DNA of 64,000 nucleotides from Allolobophora icterica (lineage: Eukaryota > Annelida > Clitellata > Crassiclitellata > Lumbricidae). Positions 35,801-43,300 of the stretch are shown here, one piece after another. Under the pieces are notes generated by a model that did no database searches, was not told the origin of the DNA, and worked only from the letters and a program-made list of their open reading frames with translations. Each line of letters begins with the position of its first letter. Position 1 is the stretch's first letter. A program made the translations under genes and the position numbers. Location: the NCBI GenBank assembly GCA_963556255.1, contig OY744607.1, forward strand, positions 44,837,284-44,901,283, written 5' to 3'.

Positions 35801-36688
35801 ACTGCCTTCATCTAACATCGGGATTACTTCACTCAGGCTTCTTGGAGGCTTTGGGGGTGGGATAGGGGGTGAGTTAATATCTGGGCGTAAAGGTAAACTT
35901 GGCATTTGTTGCTGGCTAGGTTCAGATTCCAAAACTTTCAGATCAGAGCTGTCCGGTTTCTTTTCAACATCTTTTGTGTTCGCAAGAAAGACGTCACTGT
36001 CATCAGCAGAGGACATAGAATGCCGAGACTCCACAGGGCGGTCCGTTTGTCTTGGAAGACCTGAACTCGGAAATCTTTTTGGCATAACATTAGGCTTGGG
36101 CTGGACCTGTGGCTTATCGCGACGCGACAGAGTGCTCGCTCGGATGCTGCCATTGCTTTCTGAAGGAACCACAGAAAATGACATTGTTTGTCTCGGCTTG
36201 GGAAGTGTGGCCCCACCCGAGTCTTGCTTTGCTGTGAATTTTGTCCCAGAAGACAAATTATCCACGTTTTCTGCACTTCTCAGCTTCTCCTGAACTTTTG
36301 TTGTACACCCCTGATTTGACGTTAGTCCAATACAACTATCGCTTTTAACCAGACGACCACATGAGGCTTTCTCATTAACTACTGATAGTCTTGCTGTTGC
36401 CATTAAATTTTCTTCTTTGCTAATCTTTTCAAATGCCTCCTTTCTCATCTGAACCACATTCGGTTTGATTACATGCTTCAGGCTAGGGCTGGCACATAAT
36501 GACACGTCTTGCAACTTTGAGAGCTCATGCCAGAGAGCTCGGTTCTGTTCATTCCGAGGCTCAATCTCCGACATGCAACGGTTGGGCAACCTTTTTGCCA
36601 TCAAACCAAACAGCTGCTCCACGAAAATCCTATGTCGCAATGCGTTTTGGTCATCAAATGAGTTTTGAATCCTTACTCTTAGAATCAC
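17245..36688 (-). CDS. DENND2: DENN domain-containing protein 2 (DENND2-type Rab GEF), complete, 14 coding exons
   Basis: DENND2 proteins are guanine-nucleotide exchange factors for Rab GTPases (Rab9, and Rab13 for DENND2B) in membrane traffic. Exons in transcript order, complement: 35249..36688, 33662..33743, 30595..30662, 29672..29794, 28906..28985, 27744..27813, 26358..26555, 24463..24525, 23795..23901, 22478..22655, 20617..20731, 19799..19914, 18294..18414, 17245..17366. All phases join, giving 960 residues plus TGA, near the vertebrate size (900-1,000). Residues 1-480 are a low-complexity, Ser/Pro-rich region with a PPIPPPKPPR motif. uDENN runs from about 531 to 620 (FCFPDADMLEPITEYDG, ELFSFVLTSETGDRRYGW), cDENN from about 622 to 803 (LMERKVIFCASRL, ALLYPFEWQHTF), and dDENN from about 804 to the end (IIPKKLQKAL, LFLEWFTQTQMF). 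The initiator Met is the first of the ORF, but a later Met (MAKRLPNR) is possible. It is divergent from the ZC3H gene and convergent with GBE1. Confidence 0.94.
18113..18240 (+). repeat. Dispersed repeat shared with 41,785-41,930
   Basis: Both copies contain 'cagtcggactcgtatgg' and 'aatgcttttggac' followed by 'tatttctgg'. Related sequence (ggcataaattgtgcatg) precedes both, near 17,715 and 41,675. Identity of the element is unknown; the copy at 41,800-42,180 leads into a LINE-like end. Confidence 0.6.
18422..18585 (+). repeat. Inverted-repeat arm 2, beside the DENND2 penultimate exon
   Basis: Begins 8 bp from the exon 18294..18414 and is the reverse complement of 17086..17251. It grades directly into the 52-bp minisatellite. 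Confidence 0.85.
18530..19197. repeat. 52-bp minisatellite in a DENND2 intron
   Basis: About 13 tandem copies with an exact 52-bp period (gtgtgaaccc recurs at 18977 and 19029). Inner copies are almost identical and outer ones diverge. The unit resembles the inverted-repeat arms and, through them, the SINE family B tail. Confidence 0.93.
19289..19370. repeat. (AATC)n microsatellite
   Basis: About 20 AATC units. Similar (ATTG/AATC)n tracts end the LINE copies at 27,845 and 32,830, so this may be a relic LINE tail. Confidence 0.95.
19440..19590 (+). repeat. tRNA-derived SINE head
   Basis: tRNA-like A-box stretch (taagagtggttaaagcac) and B box (GGGTTCGATCC), then 'gaccttaagcaattgcatcg', related to the family D tail. 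Confidence 0.6.
20070..20347 (-). repeat. tRNA-derived SINE, family B
   Basis: A nearly complete copy with the tail 'gagcagttccttaagctagc' and a degenerate head. It lies in the DENND2 intron between exons 19799..19914 and 20617..20731. Confidence 0.85.
20375..20490. repeat. GTAT/GTAC-rich simple repeat
   Basis: Imperfect tetranucleotide tract of gtatgtac units. Confidence 0.8.
21817..21910 (+). repeat. Dispersed SINE-tail repeat (shared with 38,303-38,870 and 59,124-59,240)
   Basis: The common core is 'accttaaatggcgtgg', then 'ggtgaaggatctca' and 'aaaaatgagcagggtcga'. At 59,124 it follows a tRNA-like head, which suggests it is the tail of a further SINE family. Confidence 0.65.
22056..22330 (+). 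repeat. tRNA-derived SINE, family A, best copy
   Basis: tRNA-like head with A-box region (agatggttgaacggtaac) and perfect B box (GGGTTCGATACCC), then a body ending in an A-rich stretch (ataaatgaataaaata). Copies: 9437..9708 and 39394..39712. Confidence 0.88.
22478..22655 (-). CDS. DENND2: DENND2 exon with the core cDENN signature
   Basis: This 178-bp exon begins one base into a Ser codon and reads VLSSCICAMVALLYPFEWQH, then TFVTVLPTSLIDIVEAPTPF and IVGILSSMKPLLDDFDIAE, ending at donor GTAAGA. The LSSC-x-HA-like, ALLYPFxWQHTF and LPxSxxDI-x-PTPF blocks are the clearest part of the DENND2 assignment; paralogous DENN families differ here. Confidence 0.95.
23452..23742 (+). repeat. tRNA-derived SINE, family B
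   Basis: Head 'gatagtctagtggttagc', B box 'ggttcaaatctcc', and a tail ending 'agctgctctttttttc'. It sits next to the DENND2 exon 23795..23901, about 50 bp away. Confidence 0.88.
24010..24270. repeat. GGTAA-type pentanucleotide satellite
   Basis: Imperfect 'aaggtaaggtaatgg' repeats in a DENND2 intron. Leu/Tyr/Pro-rich minus-strand ORFs through it are artefacts. Confidence 0.85.
24985..25405 (+). mobile_element. LINE 3' end (non-LTR retrotransposon)
   Basis: The shifted-frame translation shows the usual end of a LINE reverse-transcriptase ORF: an LHWLP-like start, LDLFVPRAKTALAQHRAFAI, PTIWNDLPP and SLKAFLF. It ends with 'gcgctttataaatttctaga' and an (ATACA)n tail, the normal 3' structure. 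5'-truncated and non-coding; it lies in a DENND2 intron. Confidence 0.8.
26000..26192 (-). repeat. SINE family D copy ending in a 20-bp hairpin
   Basis: A minus-strand SINE head (B box gattcgaacc) whose first 20 bases (26146..26165) are perfectly reverse-complemented at 26173..26192 across a 7-bp spacer, as if a second head had been joined head-to-head. Confidence 0.8.
26775..27065 (+). mobile_element. LINE 3'-end remnant
   Basis: Translation DLLVEPRFSTVKGSHAFRVT and APKEWNRLP matches the end of LINE reverse-transcriptase ORFs. It finishes in a short (AAT)n. Confidence 0.7.
27538..27736. repeat. 30-bp minisatellite beside a DENND2 donor site
   Basis: About 6-7 units of 'aaaccacaacctagtaccag' plus 10 bases. 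The array begins within about 10 bp of the donor of exon 27744..27813. The Pro/Ser/Thr ORF on the plus strand is an artefact. Confidence 0.92.
27845..28860 (-). mobile_element. LINE 3' portion with reverse-transcriptase C-terminus
   Basis: A 179-residue minus-strand frame contains YYSLISPYLTYCNITW, then LNRLSILQRRVVRI, YANNALPSIF, HSYYTRSLDNF and IKCIGPSVWNNLP, the standard order for the C-terminal part of LINE reverse transcriptases. It ends in an (ATTG)n tail at 27852..27870. 5'-truncated; it lies in a DENND2 intron. Confidence 0.88.
29049..29330 (-). repeat. tRNA-derived SINE, family B
   Basis: Tail 'ttgcttaggctagcctgaga' through head complement 'ctaaccactagattatcaca'. It lies 65 bp from the DENND2 exon 28906..28985. 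Confidence 0.82.
29405..29525. repeat. CTGAC-type pentanucleotide repeat
   Basis: Five perfect 'ctgac' units and then degenerate 'ctcacctcaactcacc' repeats. Confidence 0.8.
29850..30310 (-). mobile_element. LINE 3'-end remnant
   Basis: Minus-strand translation gives SAGPRTWNNIPVAIRNLPN, the terminal motif of LINE reverse-transcriptase ORFs. The element ends in a short (TTATGG)n tail. Confidence 0.7.
30725..31030. repeat. GGGTGATT-type degenerate simple repeat
   Basis: Imperfect repeats of 'gattgggtgggtg' in a DENND2 intron. Confidence 0.8.
31395..31620. repeat. gattagattaacttg minisatellite
   Basis: Degenerate 'ttggattagattagatcacc' units; it follows a LINE-tail-like sequence (ggcgctatagaa). 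Confidence 0.8.
31615..32835 (+). mobile_element. Decayed LINE with reverse-transcriptase remnants
   Basis: Shifted frames retain GPLLFLIYVNDLS, the start of the palm motif region, then LINE-type spacing to a GPxxWNSLP-like block near 32,460. Many stops are present. It ends in a (GATT)n tail, gattgattgattgattgatt, at 32,800. Confidence 0.8.
32900..33595 (+). mobile_element. LINE 3' portion
   Basis: Translation CDLGVTLNSSLTFAEHISNR, ICSRVDYCNSLLLGLP, then in another frame LDLLVPRTRTTLPQRRAFAV and TGPSAWIGLP. This is a classic LINE reverse-transcriptase end with frameshifts. It ends with 'cataaattaccagatacaat' 70 bp before the DENND2 exon 33662..33743. Confidence 0.85.
33762..34075. repeat. 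24-bp minisatellite beside a DENND2 acceptor
   Basis: About 12 units of 'acaacattgtttacaacaga' plus 4 bases, starting some 18 bp from the acceptor of exon 33662..33743. The Cys-rich minus-strand ORF is an artefact. Confidence 0.92.
34385..34672. repeat. CA-rich cryptic repeat (acacatacagac)
   Basis: Imperfect acacacagac repeats; long ORFs in several frames are artefacts. Confidence 0.9.
34981..35193. repeat. SINE with tRNA-like heads at both ends
   Basis: Plus-strand head at 34981 (tggccgattgtctagagcgc, B box gggttcaagcattccc), then a family-D tail and head in the opposite orientation ending near 35193. It is a composite or inverted dimer, and lies 55 bp from the first DENND2 exon. Confidence 0.6.
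35249..36688 (-). CDS. DENND2: DENND2 first coding exon, disordered N-terminal region
   Basis: One 1,440-bp exon encodes 480 residues and ends in phase 0 at CAG/GTTTGT. It has no folded-domain signature: it is rich in Ser, Lys and Pro, with an SH3-binding-like stretch (PPIPPPKPPR), a Lys-rich stretch (SHKKKKPSHSKT) and Tyr-containing motifs (SEYEEV, YDVPYMV, GYAIPDI). Long N-terminal single exons of this kind are usual for DENND2 genes. Splicing to the Ser-rich exon 33662..33743 is inferred from phase and position. Confidence 0.85.
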
Positions 36689-37779
36689 TCATAGCCTTCT
36701 AACCACAAGCGTTGCAGTTGAAACATCACCGAATGACCGATTACAACTCGTATATAAACGCGTAGTCTGGCCAGTAAAACGATTTCAAATCAGTGGTCAA
36801 TTTCAATGTAAAACTATCGTTAATTTGTGTCAAATTTTGTCATCCATTAATTGTGAAAACGACACTCCCGCGGAGAAAAACTTTGTCAGTCCGGCTCCCT
36901 GTGAGGGAGGAGTTGTTTCAGTAATTGCAAATCCGCCTTCAATAATTGCGTTCTATCATCTGTCAAATGACAAGAAAAACCTACAAAAATAAGCAACACG
37001 ACGGAAAGACTTGTGCACGATCAAACAATTTTCTAAACGAAGTACTCCGACAACTGTAAATATCTGTCACAACTTGTAAAAGTTTTTCTGTAAACTTTAA
37101 TGCTACTACCGAAGTTTGTAAACATAGAGCTTACTCCTTGTTCTGTGTAATATGTTTACTTGATTATCATTGGTCAGTTAATGTGAAACTCTTCTCTCAT
37201 TGGCTAATAAAGTTGAAGTCGTGTCCTATTGGCTATCATGCTACAAGTCTGTGTACTTAGCAGTCAGCATTTATTCTCGTTGTTTTATTTATACTGTGAT
37301 GCAACTTACGTTTTCTGTTTTACTTTATCATTAGTTCCTGATTGGCGAAAGCGCCAGATTTTGTTGAGCACTGATAGCGAAATTCACCGACTTAGCACTT
37401 TAGAAAGTTTTCTTAGCTTTGATATGCTCTTTCAAGTTGCTTATCCACAATTATTGCCATTCTGTCTTACGGACCGATCTTCTGGTTAGGCCTATGTCTT
37501 AATTGGTTTTGGTGTGCCATCGTTTGTTGCCTTGTGCGTTAGACACTGGCGGCGATCTTGTTTTACAGGTGGGGGGGTGGGCGGGTAGAACTGATCTGGT
37601 TAAAAAGGAGTTTTGAACTGATCTGCTCAAAAAAGAAGTCAAAATTTTTATTCGCGCGTGACTTTCGACCTTTGGTGTTTCTTCAAAATGTGGAGGAGGG
37701 ATAAATGTATGCATGGTGTGTGTCCCCACACTCTTAAAGCCTCGAATAATTGGTTCATAACGGGATTGGTGTTCACAGC
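36689..37779. other. Intergenic upstream region of DENND2
   Basis: No coding exon seen. It probably contains the DENND2 5' UTR and promoter (CCAAT trio at 37169..37232) and a LINE-tail fragment near 37510..37570. Confidence 0.5.
37169..37232 (-). promoter_or_regulatory. Trio of CCAAT boxes upstream of DENND2
   Basis: Three ATTGG pentamers on the plus strand (CCAAT on the DENND2 strand) sit at 37169, 37199 and 37228, spaced 30 and 29 bp, about 480-545 bp upstream of the DENND2 ATG. Evenly spaced multiple CCAAT boxes are a known NF-Y promoter arrangement; use as a promoter here is inferred. Confidence 0.4.
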
Positions 37780-38084
37780 CATGGGCGTCAGAAGGGGGCG
37801 CAAGGGGGCGCAAATGCGCCCTCTGGATTTTGCAAATATTTTATAAATGTACGTAAAATCTTTTGATTATTATGATTATTACAACAGCCCCAACATGTTT
37901 TTCAATGCGAAGAAACACTTAGGCCTAATTATTTAGGTAAAGTTCTTGATAATCATTTATTTTAAATTTGTTTCTATGCAAATTTTTTCTATCAAAAGCG
38001 TCATTTTGCCCACCCCGAAAATTGTTTTTGCCCCTCCTAAAAAAAATTTTGCGCCCCCTAAAAAACTTCCTGCGGACGCCCATG
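37780..38084. mobile_element. 305-bp hAT-type MITE
   Basis: Termini CATGGGCGTC and GACGCCCATG with a perfect 8-bp target-site duplication TTCACAGC (37772..37779 and 38085..38092). Sub-terminal 'gggggcgcaa' also appears inverted at the other end. No ORF. Confidence 0.92.
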
Positions 38085-38302
38085 TTCACAGCTGACATTC
38101 GATTCGAGTAGGCTAGCTATGAACAGGTGCATGCATGGTAGGCCTACCCAGAGGCCTGAACATGGGCCTTAGACGCGACGTCCTATATGGGCTGTATACG
38201 GGTCCGTTTTACGACTTGCCCAGTTATATACCTAAAGATATTTAAATCTCGCGCCTATAGCGCGATCCATATAGGCCTACTATATATAGGCCTATCTACA
38301 CG

Positions 38303-38870
38303 AGAACCTTAAATTACGTGGCGCCTATTCAAGCGGGCAATACAATAGGCGTATACAATACAATACAACTTATATTTAGGCTATAACGCGCCTTAATAAA
38401 ACCGAGTCTTACTCAAAGGACGCGTTACAATGTAGGCTAATAGTTAATTATAGTACTTAGAGAATAAATGAGTTTTGAGTTTAGTTTTACAAGTAGTTAT
38501 AGGCCTACAAGTGGATCTTCGAACTGATTCTGGCAGAGAGTTCCATTCAGCAGGACCAGCCACTTCAAACATCCTATTTCCAAATTGAAGATTTGATCTT
38601 TTGACTATAAAGTCTCCTTTTGACGCTGAACGCAAACCTCGCCTTGGTTCCAGAGCAGCACATGGTGTAACTAGAGATGACAAGAAATGTGAGCTGAACC
38701 TGACATAATCTTGAACATCAGGAGACAGATTTTGAAGGATACACGAGCCTGGATAGGTAACCAATGAAGTTGTCGTAGAGAATGAGGGCAGAGGTTGTGA
38801 AGGATCTTACCAGAGCAATTCATTGAAAAATGTGCAGGGTCAAGGCGGTATACAGTCGCTATATAAAAGA
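38303..38870. mobile_element. SINE-tail repeat split by a LINE 3' end
   Basis: The left piece (about 38303..38338) and right piece (about 38789..38870) together match the repeat at 21817 and 59124. Between them lies a minus-strand LINE end (38390..38775; FEVAGPAEWNSLPESVRR and LKTHLF are readable). Confidence 0.7.
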
Positions 38871-40321
38871 GTCATTTCCCGGTATTTGGCTAAACTGGAA
38901 ATATGGCTGTCCTCGGTCATTTCTCAGAAAACAATACCTATATAGCCTGATCATGCTAAGTGATTAGATTAAACCGTTATTGATCAGTCAACAATCTAAG
39001 ACCTTTGAAAGTAATTCAAAGCAATAAAATAATTTATTAGAATTTATTTTGAATTAAAAATGTTCCACTCCGTTACCGTCCCTAGGCAGTCCCAGATAGT
39101 AGGCTACTCATTGCTTTCGTCTACAATTTCAAAATGATTTGCATTAAGCCAAAAAATTTGTATGTTTCTTTTATATTAAATATAATTGTATATTTCTAAA
39201 TACAACTTGGTGAACCGGAACTTCAGTATAATCACAGTATAAATAATTATTTATACTGTGGTATAATTTAAAAAATACATTTTAACTTGTCCCCGGAAAA
39301 TTATGTCCGCTCCGTTAACATGTAAAAATTATCTCGTATAGGCCTATCACAACCCTTTCATTTCTTTGGTCTCGCAACTTAACACATCTCTTCTTAATAA
39401 TAATAATAATCTTCGTTTAATATCTTCAAACTGACAATAACGCAGTATGATTACAAATCAGTATGAACGGATGATCACAAGTTATTACAGGAATCGAATT
39501 TAACTGTACACGGCAGCCATGCAAGGCGCCCATCACGTCCTACATCTCATTTTAACAACGCGCCATCTCGCGGATGAAAGGCTGAGTGGACCTAAATTTG
39601 AGGAGGTTGCGGGAAGCGATCCCGCTACCTCTTGCTCTTCACGCCAGTGATGTTACCACAGTATAAACAATTATTTATACTGTGATGTTACCACTACTAT
39701 AATACAGGATCCTTGCTTGAAGTTGTGAAAACCAGCTGCATGGTCATGATCACATATTTGTGTTGACATTAGATCTAGCGATCTGACAGCAGAGATCTTA
39801 ATAGAAAATATTGCTAATAGCATTGTCAATTGTTCATTATGCATAGCAAAGAAATAACGGGTCTACGACGGCAAAATATGAAACAGAAAGATATTGCGCT
39901 ACACAAATACCAAGGCAAAGAACGTAAATCTAACCTCGGACCAATCTCAGACGAAATGGATGCTTAGATGCTTGGGCCATGCGTTCATGAAACGTTTGTT
40001 CGCTGGCTAATAATGCAGCTAAATGGTCGAATTCGTTGCGCTGTGTGCATGAAAGAATAATAATTGTTTGTTGTAACTTCGGACTTTTTATACAGCGCTT
40101 ATTTGTAATTGAAAGACAAGTTTTTGCTTTAGCTGCAACCCGTCTTAAGTTACCGTATTCTGTACCTTCCGCGCTTTACCAGTTTTTGTGCAGCAGAAGA
40201 AATATCGGGTCCATCGATAGATAATTATAATTGCGTCGATGGTTCCATAATAGTCTGTTTAGTGCGACTCATAATACAGGTGGATTACTGTTACTGGTAA
40301 ATTTTTAACGTTCAAATAAAG
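38871..40321. other. Intergenic region upstream of the ZC3H gene
   Basis: No coding exon seen. It holds SINE family A (39394..39712), two copies of a 28-bp palindrome (39233..39260 and 39657..39684), and presumably the ZC3H promoter and 5' UTR near its right end. Confidence 0.5.
39394..39712 (-). repeat. SINE family A copy interrupted by a palindrome
   Basis: It matches 22056..22330 (shared 'gaatttaactgtac' and 'gcagccatgcaaggcgccca'), but the head is interrupted by the palindrome at 39657..39684, flanked by the direct repeat gtgatgttacca. Confidence 0.75.
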
Positions 40322-43300
40322 ATGGCAAATTTAGCCAGCCTCTTTGCGGTGCCACTAGCGTTGGTTGCTCAGGACGTCAAAGAAAATCAGAAGTCGCATC
40401 AAACCCTAACTCACCCAGAAGCTAACCAGAAAGAGTCAAATACAGGTTTGAGACAAAAATTGATACGTATTGTATGTTTTTTAAAAGAAATTGTATCAAT
40501 ATTGGTATTGATTTCAGGGATCCATTTGAAATTCAATTTTGTGGATTGGGGTTTTGATGATTCACTACATACCCTTCAAAACCACACCCTACTTTCTACA
40601 TTTCAAGCTCTTGCTCAACCTCCTTGTCACATATTGAAGTTGGTAAAACCATAGTTTACATTGCTAAATTGATAGTGCTTGGAAATCCGTATTTTACGTT
40701 GCTAAGTTCTTCTGATGATTATTTATATTGGATGAGCGATGAAAACATTTCATACTAAAACTGAAACTAGAAGCTGGATTATTGATGAAAATATAGCTCA
40801 AACAAGAAGCTGGATTATCGGTGAACATATTACTGAAACTAGAAGTTGGATGAGCGATGAAAATATTTCATATTAAAAGTCTAACTAGAAGTTGGGACTG
40901 AAAACACGGCATTAATTTAGCAACGTAAACTACGGACCTGAAAACATGTTGAATTTAGCAAAGTAAACTATGGTTTTACCTTGAAGTTATGTTTAGCAGC
41001 CTATTGGCTAACACAAGTAGTTTTCTTTTGTAATAGTACTGTATGAATTTTTAATTTCTTTACAACTGCAGTAGTAGCCATTGTTTGTGTTTGGCAGAGA
41101 ATGGTAGTACGAAACCTGTGGAAGTAGACGTGCCGTCTGCAACAGGTGAGATAAAACTGAATAATGATCATCGTGAGGTCGCAGGTAATAAAAGTTCACC
41201 AAAGAAGAAAAAGAAGAAGAAACAAAATAAACGGATGCAGGTTAGACGTTGCTTCGAGGTCATTTTGATTAACGTTTGTCGTTGATTTTCTTTCATACAC
41301 AGCTTCTGGTGTTGCTGTAGTGATGCAATGTTATGTAATTAGATGTTTATATATGTACGTTTAGTACTAAGGCTGTCAATAAACTGAAATGAAGAGAAAA
41401 GATTGCATGTCATAATAGTGGAGCATAGGGAAGGAGCTTGTTTCGCATTGTTCGGACCTTCAGCTGGAAATGGACATATGCCTGGACCTTGGACATGAGC
41501 CCAGTTCATTGCCAGACTTGCCATTTACTTACAACCAATACTAGGTTACGCTGCTTGATGACTGAGGCACTTATGTGCAGACGACTTGCCCACACTATGG
41601 GCATATGTTCATTTCCAACTGAACAGGCCCTTAGCCAGCCACTCGTCCTTGGACGGGTGAAAATTATTTTGGACAGGCATAAATTGTGCATGATTCTCCT
41701 CCAGCACCATCCAGTTTCTTCTCTAGAGCCACTGCAAGTGTTCAGATGACAGTTCTGTAAGGAGCAGGTGTTGATATTCGGCTCTGTAAACAGCATAGGG
41801 GCGCTGCAGTCGGACTCGTATGGCAGCAGGACTTCGGGGGGTCACGACTTCTTACGCTCACAGCGTCAGGCGGTCACAACTTCAAATGCTTTTGGACGAG
41901 CAACTCTGTATTTCTGGCTAAAGGCCTGCAGTTGAAGGTCTGAATAGGGGGATATTTATAAGCTCCTTTCCACAGTCCAGCATAGAAGTTTTGCTGTGGT
42001 CGGCCCATCCTCCTGGGATAAGCTGCTTGTGACATGAGGTCAGCCTCTCTTTTCCGCATACGCTTAAAGACCATTTTGTTTGATTGTGGTTTCATTGTGT
42101 GAGGTCGGACTTGCCTATGATGAGTCTCTTTGAAGTGGCGCTATATAAATTTACCATTACAATTACCATTACCAAAATCTTTACAAGGTGCTCAGTTAAT
42201 CTCGCTATCTCTGAATCCAATTAATTAAAGGTGACTCCAGGATTAACGATTTCACTGTGCAAGTGATTTTGGAGCATATAAAGTGGGGTTTATGTTTACC
42301 GGAGTTATTTGTGTTACATAGCTTTTAAATTAAAATAATTAGAAAGTATTGTTTTTGACTGTTGTGGTAAGTTTAATTCTTTTTATCATGGGTTCAGATC
42401 TTGGTCAGTAATACACTAACGGTATCTGAGCAGTTGAGTGAAGGACTTGCTCAAGGTATTAAGTTACATTAATTAAAGTTTAAACACGCATGTTGTAGTG
42501 TCTTGGCTGTTAAGTTTAACAAATTATTGATTCTAGCTCTTCTATGGCTTGAAGTGAAATTATTTTCAGATGTATACATATATTAGTTTTGTATTAGTTT
42601 TGTGACAACACTTAGATTAATTATCAACCTGGCATTTCATTTTCTTCCAAGAGGTTCCTAAAAGCATTGTAGGAGTTTCTGCTTGACATTATGTTGCACC
42701 ATAACCTCCTCATAAAATGCTTCTTTGCAGCTTAAATTCTGATTGATAATAATTTCATTTATTGAAATTGAAAATGCTTGTCAGGTAGTTACTTAAAAGT
42801 AAGAACTTTGAAAGAGATTAAATGGTAAGCTGTAATGAAGGGCAAGCTGTTGGATACTATTGCGGCTGGTTGATACTAGGCTAATGGATATTGGCTAGCA
42901 TGGAAAATAGTTCTAGCGAGACTCCACTTTGTCGAGTCCACCTTAGTATATGTGATGATTAGATATTTTATTATGCAGTATTTATCGTTATGTTATATTG
43001 TTATGAATCCAAAGCCATCATATGTCCAGCATGTACTTGTGATCCCAAATTTAACTCGATGTTTTAAATGGGACCTCATTATTTTACAGATTTGCTAGAA
43101 ACTAATTTTAATGGGGGTCCAGTATATGTATATATTTGTATATGTGTAACGTGTATATATATGTGTGTGTGATGCTACTGTGGCACTATTTTGTGTGAAT
43201 TAACAGATACACGAATACATTGACTGTAGTGCCTTTGTGAGGTTCTTGTAAGTGACCACATACATACATACATACATACATACATACATACATACATACA

